Source: Streptomyces litmocidini (lineage in GTDB: Bacteria; Actinomycetota; Actinomycetes; Streptomycetales; Streptomycetaceae). From it: 64,000 bases of DNA. Position numbers and translations under genes: made by a program. Positions 16,952 through 25,962 of this stretch are shown here, one piece after another. Numbering within the stretch: position 1 is the first letter of the stretch; every line of letters begins with the position of its first letter. The notes beneath the pieces are model-generated. The model made no database searches, was not told the origin of the DNA, and was given only the letters and a program-made list of their open reading frames with translations. The stretch is taken from contig NZ_BMTQ01000003.1 of the NCBI RefSeq assembly GCF_014649755.1, positions 124,001 to 188,000 of the forward strand, given 5' to 3'.

Positions 16952-17126
16952 CGCCCCTCGGTGTCGCTGGCAGCGGTCCACCGCCGGGCCCGGCCCGGAC
17001 GAGGGCGGCGGGAGGGCCCGATGCCCCCGGTTCGGGCAGGAGGCCCGGGACGCGTCGCGAATCGCCTGGCGTTCCGCCGTGACCGCGTCCGTGGGGGACC
17101 ACGGTCCGCGTCCCCGGAGGTCTGGT

Positions 17127-17894
17127 CTATCCGCCCCGCCGTTCGACCGGCAGACCAGCGGTCCGGGCCGCCTCGGCGAGGACCCGGCGCAGCATCTCCG
17201 GCGTCAGTCTGCCGGTGAAGACGTTGCGCTGGCTCACGTGGTAGCAGCCGAAGACCGCGAGCGGGGCGCCCGTCCCCTCCGCGGCGGCCAGGGACACCCG
17301 CGTGCCGTGCCCGAACCCCGGCCGAGGCCGGGGCACGCTCCACCCGGCCCCGCCCAGCGCCGCCAGCGCGGCCTGCCAGCCGAAGGCGCCCAGGGCGACG
17401 ACCACGCGCAGGGTCGGTCGCAGCAGCTGCGTCTCGCGGGTCAGCCACGGGCGGCAGGTGTCGCGTTCGCCGGGCGTGGGGCGGTTGTCCGGCGGTGCGC
17501 AGTGGACCGGGGCGGTGACCCGCACGCCGGTGAGCTCCAGCCCGTCGTCGGGACCGGTCACGGTCGCCCGGGAGGCCAGCCCCAGCTCGTACAGGGTCGC
17601 GAACAGCAGGTCGCCGGCCCGGTCCCCGGTGAACATCCGCCCGGTCCGGTTCGCGCCGTGCGCGGCGGGCGCGAGGCCGGTGATCAGCAGGGCCGCGTCC
17701 GCGGGCCCGAACCCGGGCACGGGGCGGCCCCAGTACTCCCGGTCCCGGAACGCCGCCCGTTTCTCGAGGGCGGTCTCCTCCCGCCACGCCACCAACCGGG
17801 GGCACGCCCGGCACTCCACGAGTCGGGCGTCCAGGTCGGCCAGCGTGTGGGCACGGTCGGCGGCACGCACCGGATACCCCTCGGCGGTCGGCAT
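17127..17894 (-). CDS. Family 5 (UDGb) uracil-DNA glycosylase, iron-sulfur type
   Basis: DNA-repair enzyme of 255 residues that removes uracil and other deaminated bases. The N-terminal Cys28-x2-Cys31 (VECRACPRL) plus two later Cys (VHCAP; RDTCRPWL) fit the 4Fe-4S cluster of family 4/5 enzymes. Motif A is GLAPAAHGANRTGR, diagnostic of UDGb, where the Asp/Glu of other families is replaced. The end motif is CYHVSQRNVFTGRLT. The start is ATG 17894. It is on the same strand as the following FUSC gene, which ends only 17 bases upstream of it, so the two may share a transcript although the functions appear unrelated. Confidence 0.88.
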   Translation of the reverse strand: MPTAEGYPVRAADRAHTLADLDARLVECRACPRLVAWREETALEKRAAFRDREYWGRPVPGFGPADAALLITGLAPAAHGANRTGRMFTGDRAGDLLFATLYELGLASRATVTGPDDGLELTGVRVTAPVHCAPPDNRPTPGERDTCRPWLTRETQLLRPTLRVVVALGAFGWQAALAALGGAGWSVPRPRPGFGHGTRVSLAAAEGTGAPLAVFGCYHVSQRNVFTGRLTPEMLRRVLAEAARTAGLPVERRGG

Positions 17895-17911
17895 CCTCGC
17901 CCCACTCCCCC

Positions 17912-20233
17912 TCACGGTCGGTCCCGACGGTCGGTTCCATCCTGGCAGTCGGCCGTCGGTGCCGCTCCCGGATCGCCTGCCCGGGGCACACCCCGCTTGC
18001 CGACGGGCGCGTCGGCAGCGGTGTCGGTGTCGGTGTCGCCCGAGAGGCGCACGAGGTCCGTCGCCAGCGAGGTCAGCCAGGACACCGTCGCGTAGTACAC
18101 GCGCGGTGCGCCGGGCGGGTCCGCGGCGAGGACGGCGGAGGCCGTCGGGGCGTGGAGCGGTACCGGTGTGTCCACGGCGTCCCCGGTGGGGTCGATGCGG
18201 GCGGAGGCCAGCAGCATGTCCGCCGCGATCCGGTCGCCCGTGCGGATGACGGACTCCGCTGCTCCTCTCCCCAGCGGCGGAGCCACGACCGGATCGGGAG
18301 GTACGAGGAGCCGGTCGGCGCCCCACAGCGTGTGGTGGCCGGCGATGAGCGCGGCCTGCCAGTCCTGGCCGGCCGGCGGCCGGGCGGGGCCCTTCGGTTC
18401 GCTCTGGTACTGCGCGTACGCCGACTCCGCCATGACCAGGGCGTGCTGCAGCGAGCGGTGGCCCGGTGCGGTGACCACCGGCACGCGCCGTCCGCCCGCC
18501 GCGATCTGCGCCGTCGTGGCCACGACGATCTCCGCGGCGATCCTCAGCAGCGCCGCGACCGACCGCCGCAGCTCGTCGTGGGCGCCTCGCGGCCAGGCCA
18601 GCAGTCCGAACACGGCGCCGATCGCGCTGCCGGTCAGCACGTCGAGCAGCCGGAACTCGGCGAGCTGCCAGGTGGCGGGCGCCAGCTGTGCGAAGACCAG
18701 GGCGACCACCACCGTGAACAGCGCCTGCGCCCACCCCGCGCCCTTCACCGGTCCCAGCGTGAAGGTGACCAGCATCAGCGGCGGCAGCGCCACCGCGTAG
18801 ACCTCGATGTCGGTGCCGACCAGCGCCAGCGACGCCGCCGCGACCAACGCGCCGACGAGCGTGCCGGTCAGCGCGATCCGCTCCGTCCTGCGGGTCTCCC
18901 GTACCGTCGTGCGCGTCAGGGTCAGGGTGGCCAGCAGCACCCAGAAGCCGTGCGGGAGGGTGTCGATGCCCGCGATCAGCCGGGCCGCCGCCAGGGCCAG
19001 GCTGATCCGCACGGCGTTCTGGAAGAACACCGACCGGCTGCCGACGTGGCCCGACAGGCGCCGCCACCACAGCCGTGGCGCCCGCATCCGCGCGTACCAG
19101 AACGGGCCGGGTGCCGGCGCGTCGGCCGCTCGGCCCCGTACGGCGATGTCGGCCGCGGTGGACATCGCGAGTGCGACGTCCACCAGCTCCAGGAGCGCCG
19201 CGTTGCGGCGCAGCACGGCGGGAGGGGCGTCATCGGCTGCCGTCAGTGTTCGACGGGTCCGCCGCAGACGGGCGTGCGCCCGGCCGTCGGGCATGGCGCC
19301 CCGCAGCCGGGCGGCGGTCTCCTCCGCCACGTCCGCGACCGCCCGCAGCGGGTCCGGGGGATCGGCCCCGGACGGCTCGGCCTCCCCGGCCCGGTCTTCC
19401 GCGTCCGCGCCTCCCGTTGCCGCGCCCCCGTCCGCTCCGGGCCCGGCCCCGGCTTCCCGGGGCGGGGCCCCGGTCGAAGGGGGCGGCGGCAACGCCGTCA
19501 ACCGGCCGAGCAGCGTGCGCGTCGCCAGGCCCGTGTGGGCCAGTGCCCTCGGTCGCACGCCCGCTCCCGCCGGTCGTTCCGCCTCCGGGACGCGGGAGGA
19601 ACGGAGCCCCGCGCTCAGGGCCCGGGCGGTGCGCAGCGTGGCCTCCGGCAGTGTGTACGGCGCGGAACGCAGCCGGTCCGCGCAGCGTGCCGCGCCCTCG
19701 GCGGCCCGGGCGGCCCGTTCGCGGTAGGGCAGGGCGGTCGGCTCGGGCAGCAACGCCGCCTCCGCGACGGCCAGCAGGGCGATCCCGAAGGTCGCCCCCG
19801 CCAGCCGTTCGCCCATCGAACCGGGGTCGTAGGGCGGGAACGAGGGCAGGATGTACATCAGCTGCAGCCCCGTGGCCGCGCCGGCGAACCGTGGCCCTCC
19901 GACGGCCATGAACGCCAGCACGAACCCGACCACGAGCATGCCGGCCACGGCGCTCCACGTCCGTACGGACAGGTACGTCCCGAGCGTGATCAGCACCCAG
20001 CACACCGGCACCGCGCCCGTCAGGAGCACGGCCCGCTGGCGTCCGGAGCCGGGGAGGTGCGAGAGCCCGGCCATGGCGACCGCGCCGAACAGGGCGTACG
20101 TCGCGCCGACCGCCGAGTCGAAGCCGTGGAGGAGGACGTAGAACCCGGTCGAGGCGGCGATCGTGACGCGCAGGGCCCTCCGCGCCGCGGTCCGGTAGGC
20201 GGGCGAGGGCCGTCGTGGGAACGCGTCACCCAT
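17912..20233 (-). CDS. FUSC family membrane protein
   Basis: A 773-residue protein of the fusaric-acid-resistance type, which contains aromatic-acid exporter relatives. Two blocks of membrane helices lie at residues 25-165 and about 405-550, each followed by a long cytosolic part. The stretch about 240-290 is a disordered Pro/Gly/Ala linker. The C-terminal domain ends in a Thr/Asp-rich tail (DTDTDTAAD). Two FUSC blocks in one chain is the usual actinobacterial architecture. It is divergent from an MFS gene with an operator palindrome in between. Substrate not predictable; export of aromatic or amphipathic compounds is the family expectation. Confidence 0.8.
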   Translation of the reverse strand: MGDAFPRRPSPAYRTAARRALRVTIAASTGFYVLLHGFDSAVGATYALFGAVAMAGLSHLPGSGRQRAVLLTGAVPVCWVLITLGTYLSVRTWSAVAGMLVVGFVLAFMAVGGPRFAGAATGLQLMYILPSFPPYDPGSMGERLAGATFGIALLAVAEAALLPEPTALPYRERAARAAEGAARCADRLRSAPYTLPEATLRTARALSAGLRSSRVPEAERPAGAGVRPRALAHTGLATRTLLGRLTALPPPPSTGAPPREAGAGPGADGGAATGGADAEDRAGEAEPSGADPPDPLRAVADVAEETAARLRGAMPDGRAHARLRRTRRTLTAADDAPPAVLRRNAALLELVDVALAMSTAADIAVRGRAADAPAPGPFWYARMRAPRLWWRRLSGHVGSRSVFFQNAVRISLALAAARLIAGIDTLPHGFWVLLATLTLTRTTVRETRRTERIALTGTLVGALVAAASLALVGTDIEVYAVALPPLMLVTFTLGPVKGAGWAQALFTVVVALVFAQLAPATWQLAEFRLLDVLTGSAIGAVFGLLAWPRGAHDELRRSVAALLRIAAEIVVATTAQIAAGGRRVPVVTAPGHRSLQHALVMAESAYAQYQSEPKGPARPPAGQDWQAALIAGHHTLWGADRLLVPPDPVVAPPLGRGAAESVIRTGDRIAADMLLASARIDPTGDAVDTPVPLHAPTASAVLAADPPGAPRVYYATVSWLTSLATDLVRLSGDTDTDTAADAPVGKRGVPRAGDPGAAPTADCQDGTDRRDRP

Positions 20234-20365
20234 GCCCCCAGCATCGCCCGCCCCGCCGCGCCCGGCACGAGGGAGGGGCCGCCGCCCGCCCGGAGGGGCG
20301 GCCGTACGGGGCCGGGCGAGGTGCCGGGGCCCGGTCTTGGCAGGGGGTGCACACCCGTTTACCCT

Positions 20366-20387
20366 GGGGTGAACAGATGTTCACCCC
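20366..20387. promoter_or_regulatory. 22-bp operator palindrome before the MFS gene
   Basis: GGGGTGAAC (20366-20374) and GTTCACCCC (20379-20387) are perfect inverted arms around AGAT. It lies about 37 bases upstream of the MFS start and on the promoter side of the divergent FUSC gene. The TetR encoded downstream of the MFS gene is the natural candidate ligand-responsive repressor. Confidence 0.75.
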
Positions 20388-20423
20388 TGTCTTTCCCGGC
20401 TCTCGCACCGCCTCTGGAGCATG

Positions 20424-21920
20424 ATGGCCCCCGCCGAACCCGCGCCCGGCACGACGTCCGGACCCGCCCTTTCCCGGCTCGTCGTACCCGTCCTCGCCTT
20501 CTGCGGCGTGGTCGTCGCCGTCATGCAGACCCTCGTCGTGCCACTGCTGCCGCACGTGCCCGAGCTGACCGGGGCGAGCGCGGGCGCGGCGGGCTGGCTC
20601 GTGACCGTCACCCTCCTCACCGGCGCGGTCTTCACTCCGGTGCTCGGCCGGGTCGGCGACATGTACGGCAAGCGGCGGGTCCTCCTCGCGTCGCTCGGGG
20701 TGCTCACCCTCGGCTCCGTGCTCTGCGCGGTCAGCTCCGACATCGGCGTGCTGATCGCCGGCCGGGCCCTCCAGGGCGCGGCCCTCGCCGTGATCCCGCT
20801 CGGCATCAGCATCATCCGCGACGAGCTCCCCGCCGAGCGCGTCCTGCCGTCGATCGCGCTCATGAGCTCCACCCTCGGCATCGGCGCGGCGATCGGACTC
20901 CCCCTGGCCGCCGTCGTGACGGACCACTTCGACTGGCACACCATGTTCTGGGCGTCCGCCGCGCTCGGCCTGCTCGACCTCCTGCTCGTGCTGTGGATCG
21001 TGCCGGAGTCGGCCGTGCGCTCCCGGGGGCGTTTCGACGTGCCGGGCACGCTGGGCCTCGCCGCCCTGCTGGTCGGTGTGCTCCTGGCGATCACCCAGGG
21101 CTCCGGCTGGGGCTGGACCTCCGCGCCGACGCTCGGTCTGCTCGGCGCCTCGGTGGCCGTGGGCCTGCTCTGGGCCCGGTACGAACTGCGTACCCCGTCC
21201 CCGATCATGGATCTCAGGGTGTCCGCCCGTCCCGCCGTGCTGCTGACCAACGTCGCGGCCCTGCTCATCGGCTTCTCGTTCTACGCCAACTCCCTGGTCA
21301 CCGCCCAGCTCGTGCAGGAGCCCACGAGCACCGGGTACGGCCTCGGCGCCTCCCTCGTCGTCAGCGGGCTCTGCCTGCTGCCCGGCGGACTGGCGATGGT
21401 GGCCCTGTCCCCGCTCTCGGCGCGGATCTCCGCCTCGTACGGGCCCCGCACCGCGCTCGCCGTCGCGGCGGTCGTCATGACGCTGGGTTACGTGGTGCGC
21501 TTCTTCACGAGCCACAGCCTCTGGCTGATCGTCTCCGGTGCCACCGTGGTCGCCTGCGGCACCGCCATCGCCTACTCGGCGCTGCCCGCCCTCGTCATGC
21601 GGGCCGTACCGGTGAGCGAGACCGCGTCGGCCAACGGCCTCAACACCCTGATGCGTTCCGTGGGACAGGCGTGTTGCAGCGCCGTGGTCACCGCCGTGCT
21701 GGCCCGTGTGACCTTCGTGGCCGACGGCCGGACCGCGCCGACGCTCCACGCCTACCTGCTGATCTTCCTGATCGCCGCCGGAGCGGCCCTCGCCGCCCTC
21801 GTCGCCACCCTCCTCCTGCCGTCCGACCGGCCGGGCCGGGGCGCCCCGCGCGGCGGTGACCGGCCGGGCGGTACGGTCGCGGTGCCACCGCCCGCCAGCG
21901 CCGCCCGAGGGAACGCATGA
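20424..21920 (+). CDS. MFS drug-efflux transporter (DHA2-like)
   Basis: A 498-residue inner-membrane carrier with about 14 predicted helices, as in the DHA2 proton antiporters. Motif A-like GRVGDMYGKRRVLL follows helix 2, and antiporter-type glycines occur in helix 5 (LGIGAAIGLPLAAVV). GGAG lies 4 bases before ATG 20424; ATG 20421 is adjacent. The stop overlaps the start of a TetR gene (ATGA), a common drug-efflux/repressor unit. Expected to export hydrophobic or antibiotic-like compounds under control of that TetR acting at the palindrome at 20366. Confidence 0.87.
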   Translation: MAPAEPAPGTTSGPALSRLVVPVLAFCGVVVAVMQTLVVPLLPHVPELTGASAGAAGWLVTVTLLTGAVFTPVLGRVGDMYGKRRVLLASLGVLTLGSVLCAVSSDIGVLIAGRALQGAALAVIPLGISIIRDELPAERVLPSIALMSSTLGIGAAIGLPLAAVVTDHFDWHTMFWASAALGLLDLLLVLWIVPESAVRSRGRFDVPGTLGLAALLVGVLLAITQGSGWGWTSAPTLGLLGASVAVGLLWARYELRTPSPIMDLRVSARPAVLLTNVAALLIGFSFYANSLVTAQLVQEPTSTGYGLGASLVVSGLCLLPGGLAMVALSPLSARISASYGPRTALAVAAVVMTLGYVVRFFTSHSLWLIVSGATVVACGTAIAYSALPALVMRAVPVSETASANGLNTLMRSVGQACCSAVVTAVLARVTFVADGRTAPTLHAYLLIFLIAAGAALAALVATLLLPSDRPGRGAPRGGDRPGGTVAVPPPASAARGNA

Positions 21921-22570
21921 GCACCGCCGACGAATCCGCCTCCCCCGCCACGGCCGACACGGAGGGGACCGTCCACCGGGAAGCCGGGAACTCCCCCGCG
22001 GACGGAGGGGGGACGGGCCCGGAGACCGGACGCGAGGCCATCATTCGCGCCGCACGGCGGGCGTTCACGCTCAAGCCCTACGCCGAGGTCACCATGCGGG
22101 GCGTCGCCGCGGCGGCCGGGGTGAGCCCGTCCTTGATCGTCAAGCGCTTCGGCAGCAAGGAGGCCCTGTTCAACACGGTCGTCGACTTCCGTCCGGCGGC
22201 CGCCGAACTCTTCGCCGCCCCGCTGCCCGGACTGGGCCGGCACCTCGTCCTGACCATGGTCGAGCTCCGGGACCGGCTCCGCGGCGACCCGCTCCTGCGC
22301 GTGGTCTTCTCCCTCGGCATCGAGGACGAACGCACCCTGCTGCGCGCCCGTTTCCGCGAGCAGATCACCGACCGCCTCGCGGAGGTCCTCACCGGCCCCG
22401 ACGCCCGGCTGCGCGCCGAACTCGTCGCCGGCCAGCTCCTGGGCCTGGGCGCCACCCTGAGCCTCCACCGCCCCGACGGCGCCACCGCCCACACCAGCGC
22501 CGAACGGCTGGCGGACCTCTACGCCCCCGGCATCCAGCACCTGGTCGACGGGGGCGTCGCCCGGACGTGA
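21917..22570 (+). CDS. TetR family transcriptional regulator
   Basis: A 217-residue regulator translationally coupled to the MFS gene (ATGA overlap). A 40-residue disordered N-terminal extension precedes the helix-turn-helix (AIIRAARRAFTLKPYAEVTM, then RGVAAAAGVSPSLIVKRFGSKEAL). The C-terminal domain resembles TetR_C_17/TetR-like efflux regulators. Its likely binding site is the palindrome before the MFS gene, giving autoregulation. Confidence 0.87.
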   Translation: MSTADESASPATADTEGTVHREAGNSPADGGGTGPETGREAIIRAARRAFTLKPYAEVTMRGVAAAAGVSPSLIVKRFGSKEALFNTVVDFRPAAAELFAAPLPGLGRHLVLTMVELRDRLRGDPLLRVVFSLGIEDERTLLRARFREQITDRLAEVLTGPDARLRAELVAGQLLGLGATLSLHRPDGATAHTSAERLADLYAPGIQHLVDGGVART

Positions 22571-22658
22571 CGCGGCGGCCCCCGGAGCGGCTCCCCCTGG
22601 GCGCAGACCGCGCCCGAGGCGGGCGGACGCCACCCCGGGCGGGAACGAGGCGGGGGAA

Positions 22659-23042
22659 TCAGTCCCCGTGGCCGGTTCCGCCGCTGCCGAAGCCGCCGCT
22701 GGAGATGCCGCCCCACTTGCGCTTCTCCTCGCTCTGCGGGCCGGGGTCGGCCTCGCCCGAGTTCTTCAGGTTGTGGGGGCTGAGCCGGTGCTCGCCGTCG
22801 GTCTGCGGCACCTCCGAAGGCTTACGGTGCTCGGAGAACTCGCCGGGCAGCCGGTCCGTGTCGGGCCGCCGGGGCTGGGACTTCGGGTCCGGCGGCGGGA
22901 GCTCGCGGTTCTTGATCCGGATGCCCAACACGAAGGCTCCGATCAGAATCACGACCACGACCAGCCCGCCCAGCACCTGGGCCAGGCCGGACTGCCAGAC
23001 TCCGGCCGCAAGGACGGGCTCCTGCGAAACGTACACGTGCAT
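22659..23042 (-). CDS. DUF6479 family single-pass membrane protein
   Basis: A 127-residue Streptomyces-type protein. The N-terminus (MHVYVSQEPVLAAGVWQ) is followed by one strong membrane helix (residues 23-42) and a long polar tail with RNRELPPPDP-like and Ser/Gly-rich segments; the end is GGFGSGGTGHGD. I assigned DUF6479 from the N-terminal/helix pattern; function unknown. ATG 23042 has GCGAGG about 8 bases upstream; the frame extends further upstream without support. Confidence 0.75.
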   Translation of the reverse strand: MHVYVSQEPVLAAGVWQSGLAQVLGGLVVVVILIGAFVLGIRIKNRELPPPDPKSQPRRPDTDRLPGEFSEHRKPSEVPQTDGEHRLSPHNLKNSGEADPGPQSEEKRKWGGISSGGFGSGGTGHGD

Positions 23043-23186
23043 GGACGTACCTCGCTCATCTCTTCGTGCTCCGCGGGCCGAACGCCGGATCGGGGGTCCG
23101 GCCACGTCTTTCGTCCTTCCGCTCGCGCACCGGCCGCGGATGCGGGGGGTCGAGCGGTGGCGTTCGTGGGGTGTCAGGGTGGGGTG

Positions 23187-24680
23187 TCAGGTGCGGGTCG
23201 GCTCCGCCTCGTCGCGGGCCGCGGACAGGGGCTCGGCGATGTCCTCCAGGGAGCGGCGTTCCGCCTTCACCGCCAGGAAGGCGGCCACGAGTCCGGCCGC
23301 GCACATCAGACCGGCGCCGATCTGGAAGGCGAGGACCGTCTCGGACGGCACGCCCGATTCGGTGAGGCCGGCGAAGATCAGGGGGCCGCTGATGCCGCCG
23401 GCCGCCGTGCCGATCGCGTAGAAGAAGGCGATGGCCATGGCCCGGGTCTCCATCGGGAAGACCTCGGAGACGGTGAGGTACGCGCTCGACGCGCCGGCCG
23501 ACGCGAAGAACAGCACGACGCACCAGCAGGCGGTGAGGGTGGTGGCGCTGAGCGCGCCGCTGCCGAACAGCCAGGCCGTGCCGAACAGCAGCAGGCCCGA
23601 CAGCAGGTAGGTCGACGAGATCATGATGCGGCGGCCGACGGTGTCGAAGAGCTTGCCGAGCAGCAGCGGGCCGAGGAAGTTGCCGGCGGCGATGACGGCG
23701 AAGTAGTAGCCCGTGTGACCGGTCGGCACGTCGAAGAACGTGGTGAGGATCGTGCCGAATCCGAAGGTGATGGCGTTGTAGAGGAACGCCTGGCCGATGA
23801 AGAGCGACAGGCCGAGGACGGCGCGGCGCGGATAGCGGCTGAAGACCGTCTTCGCGATCAGTCCGAAGCCGATGCTCCGGCGCTGGTGGATGGTGATCTC
23901 GCCGGCGGGCGCCGGCAGCGGACGGCCGTGTTCCCGCTCGACCTCCCGCTCGACGGACGCCACCAGCCGGTCGGCCTCCTCGCCGTGACCGTGGATGAAC
24001 TGCCATCGCGGGCTCTCCGGTACGTGGCGTCGGACCAGGAGGATCACCAGGCCGAGGACGACGCCGAGGGCGAAGCTGAGCCGCCAGCCCACGTCGGCGG
24101 CGAAGATGTTCGTGTCCAGCATGACGATGGAGAGCAGGGCCCCGCCGATCGCCCCGAGCCAGTAGCTGCCGTTGATGATCAGGTCGACCCGGCCCCGGTA
24201 CAGGGACGGGATCAGTTCGTCGATCGCCGAGTTGATGGCCGCGTACTCTCCGCCGATGCCGAAGCCGGTGAGGAAGCGGAAGAGGAAGAACCACCAGGAT
24301 TCCATCGACAGGGCGGTGAGTGCCGTGGCCCCGAGATAGACGACCAGCGTCACCATGAAGAGCTTCTTGCGGCCGTAACGGTCGGTCAGCCACCCGAAGA
24401 ACAGTGCTCCGGAACAGGCGCCCGCGACGTACAGGGCGGCCGCCGTTCCGGTCACTTGGGCGGCGGTGATGTCGAGGCCGCTGCCGCTCTCGGCGAGACG
24501 GCCGGCGATGTTGCCGACGATCGTCACCTCGAGGCCGTCCAGGATCCACACGGTCCCGAGGCCGATCACGATCATCCAGTGCCAGCGCGACCACGGCAGG
24601 CGGTCCAGTCGGGCCGGTACGGCCGTGGTCACGGTTCCCGTGGTCGCGGGCGCGGATGCCCGGGTCGATTCTCTCGTCAT
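23187..24680 (-). CDS. MFS transporter of the sugar/metabolite:H+ symporter type
   Basis: A 497-residue protein with 12 predicted helices. The loop 2-3 motif is GWLTDRYGRKKLFM, and loop 4-5 has RFLTGFGIGGEYAAINSAI, as in the aromatic acid/sugar symporter branch. A central loop of about 60 residues (about 230-290) is polar. GAGAGGGAG precedes ATG 24680 closely. It stands alone, so uptake substrate and regulation cannot be inferred from neighbours; benzoate/niacin-type transporters are the nearest family impression. Confidence 0.85.
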   Translation of the reverse strand: MTRESTRASAPATTGTVTTAVPARLDRLPWSRWHWMIVIGLGTVWILDGLEVTIVGNIAGRLAESGSGLDITAAQVTGTAAALYVAGACSGALFFGWLTDRYGRKKLFMVTLVVYLGATALTALSMESWWFFLFRFLTGFGIGGEYAAINSAIDELIPSLYRGRVDLIINGSYWLGAIGGALLSIVMLDTNIFAADVGWRLSFALGVVLGLVILLVRRHVPESPRWQFIHGHGEEADRLVASVEREVEREHGRPLPAPAGEITIHQRRSIGFGLIAKTVFSRYPRRAVLGLSLFIGQAFLYNAITFGFGTILTTFFDVPTGHTGYYFAVIAAGNFLGPLLLGKLFDTVGRRIMISSTYLLSGLLLFGTAWLFGSGALSATTLTACWCVVLFFASAGASSAYLTVSEVFPMETRAMAIAFFYAIGTAAGGISGPLIFAGLTESGVPSETVLAFQIGAGLMCAAGLVAAFLAVKAERRSLEDIAEPLSAARDEAEPTRT

Positions 24681-24834
24681 GACTCCCTCTCCGTCAGGCA
24701 CCCTCCTGCGAGTGCCCCGCTCGGGAGCAGTCATGTCTGCGCAGATGCCGGACGCCATGTCCAGCATGTGGCCACCGCGGTCGCCGCACCACGCGAACGC
24801 CCGCCGTCCGGGGGACGCGTGCCGGGTCCTGCGG

Positions 24835-25263
24835 TCAGTCCAGGATGGTGGCGATGCCCTGGCGGCGCAGTTCGGCCAGCCCTTCCCGCATGGCCTGGAT
24901 CTTCTGTGGAGAGTGCCCGCACCAGCCCTCCAGCTCGGACAGGACGCGCACGGGCTGACGCGTGCGGTAGGAACGGGTGGGGTTGCCCGGGAACTTCTTG
25001 TCGGTGACGTTGGGATCGTCCTCCAGGTCACCGGTCGGTTCCACCACGTAGATCCGCCCCCGTCCGTCGCCGGCGGCGAGTTCCGCGCCCCAGGCGGCGG
25101 CGTCCAGGGTCTCGGAGACGTAGACGTGGCGGGAGACGCGCCCTTCCTCGAAATTGGAGGCGTGGCCCGGACTCAACAGGTCTCCCGGCATCAGGCACGC
25201 CTTCGTCCCGTGCAGGTAGGTTCCCGCCTCGTACACCTGAAAAGGTACGGGTTCGCTGGTCAT
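24835..25263 (-). CDS. arr: NAD+--rifampin ADP-ribosyltransferase
   Basis: A 142-residue enzyme that transfers ADP-ribose from NAD+ to rifamycins and so inactivates them. The whole sequence is Arr-like: TYLHGTKACLMPGDLLSPGH, RHVYVSETLDAAAWGAELA, and FPGNPTRSYRTRQPVRVL. His18, Tyr48 and Asp83 fall where the active-site residues of characterised Arr proteins lie (numbering one lower). Length is typical. It is divergent from an acetyltransferase gene. In environmental Streptomyces such genes are usually intrinsic resistance determinants; rifampin activity is predicted, not shown. Confidence 0.92.
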   Translation of the reverse strand: MTSEPVPFQVYEAGTYLHGTKACLMPGDLLSPGHASNFEEGRVSRHVYVSETLDAAAWGAELAAGDGRGRIYVVEPTGDLEDDPNVTDKKFPGNPTRSYRTRQPVRVLSELEGWCGHSPQKIQAMREGLAELRRQGIATILD

Positions 25264-25381
25264 GGGTCCTCCTGTGTTTCAGGCCGCCCTCGGGAGGGCC
25301 GGACGTCACTGGGGGATTTTGCCAGTCGCGGCCCCGAAGAAGTGGCTTTCCCCCGCTCGCTCCTCGGGGCAGGCTGTACGC

Positions 25382-25894
25382 ATGAACGAGTTGCACGGTT
25401 CGGCCGTCGTCCTGCGTCCTTCCGGCCCCGGGGACGTTCCGGCCCTGGCGGCCGTCCGCGCCACCCCCGAGGTCCGGGCGCGGTGGCGCGGCGGGGACGA
25501 CATGACGGCAGAGGTGATCTCCGGCCTGGAGGACTCCGCCACCCGCTGCCTGACGGTCCTTCACCACGACCGGATCGTCGGGATGATCCAGTGGTACGTG
25601 GAGGAGGAACCGGACTACCGGCACGCCGGGATCGACCTGTTCCTCGACCCCTCCGTGCACGGCAGGGGTCTCGGCACCGACGCCGTCCGGACCCTCGCCC
25701 GCCATCTGGTCGACGACCTCGGACACCACCGGCTGGTCATCGACCCGGCGGCCGACAACGGCGCGGCGATCCGCTGCTACGAGAAGGTGGGGTTCCGGCC
25801 GGTCGGCGTGATGAGGCAGTACGAGCGGGGCGAGGACGGCACCTGGCACGACGGGCTGCTCATGGACCTGCTGGCGTCCGAGCTGGTGCGGTGA
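25382..25894 (+). CDS. GNAT acetyltransferase, AAC(6')-like
   Basis: A 170-residue acetyltransferase. The acetyl-CoA motif is PSVHGRGLGTDAVRTLARHL, followed by HRLVIDPAADNGAAIRCYEK and the C-terminal GFRPVGVMRQYERGEDGTWH, DGLLMDLL. This arrangement, including the DPAADNGAAIRCYEKVGF block, matches the aminoglycoside 6'-N-acetyltransferase group. Whether it modifies aminoglycosides cannot be told, because many chromosomal relatives have other substrates. It is divergent from arr with about 118 bases in between, and the two make a small putative resistance locus. Confidence 0.8.
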   Translation: MNELHGSAVVLRPSGPGDVPALAAVRATPEVRARWRGGDDMTAEVISGLEDSATRCLTVLHHDRIVGMIQWYVEEEPDYRHAGIDLFLDPSVHGRGLGTDAVRTLARHLVDDLGHHRLVIDPAADNGAAIRCYEKVGFRPVGVMRQYERGEDGTWHDGLLMDLLASELVR

Positions 25895-25962
25895 CCCCTT
25901 CCCGTCCGCCTCGACGGACCGGGCCGGTGTCGGGACCGGTCCGGCCCTCCGCCCGTCGGTGA

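Noticed and set aside
25915..25943. Hairpin CGGACCGG/CCGGTCCG after the AAC-like gene
   Set aside because: Only 8 bp with a 13-base loop, not distinguishable from background in this GC content.
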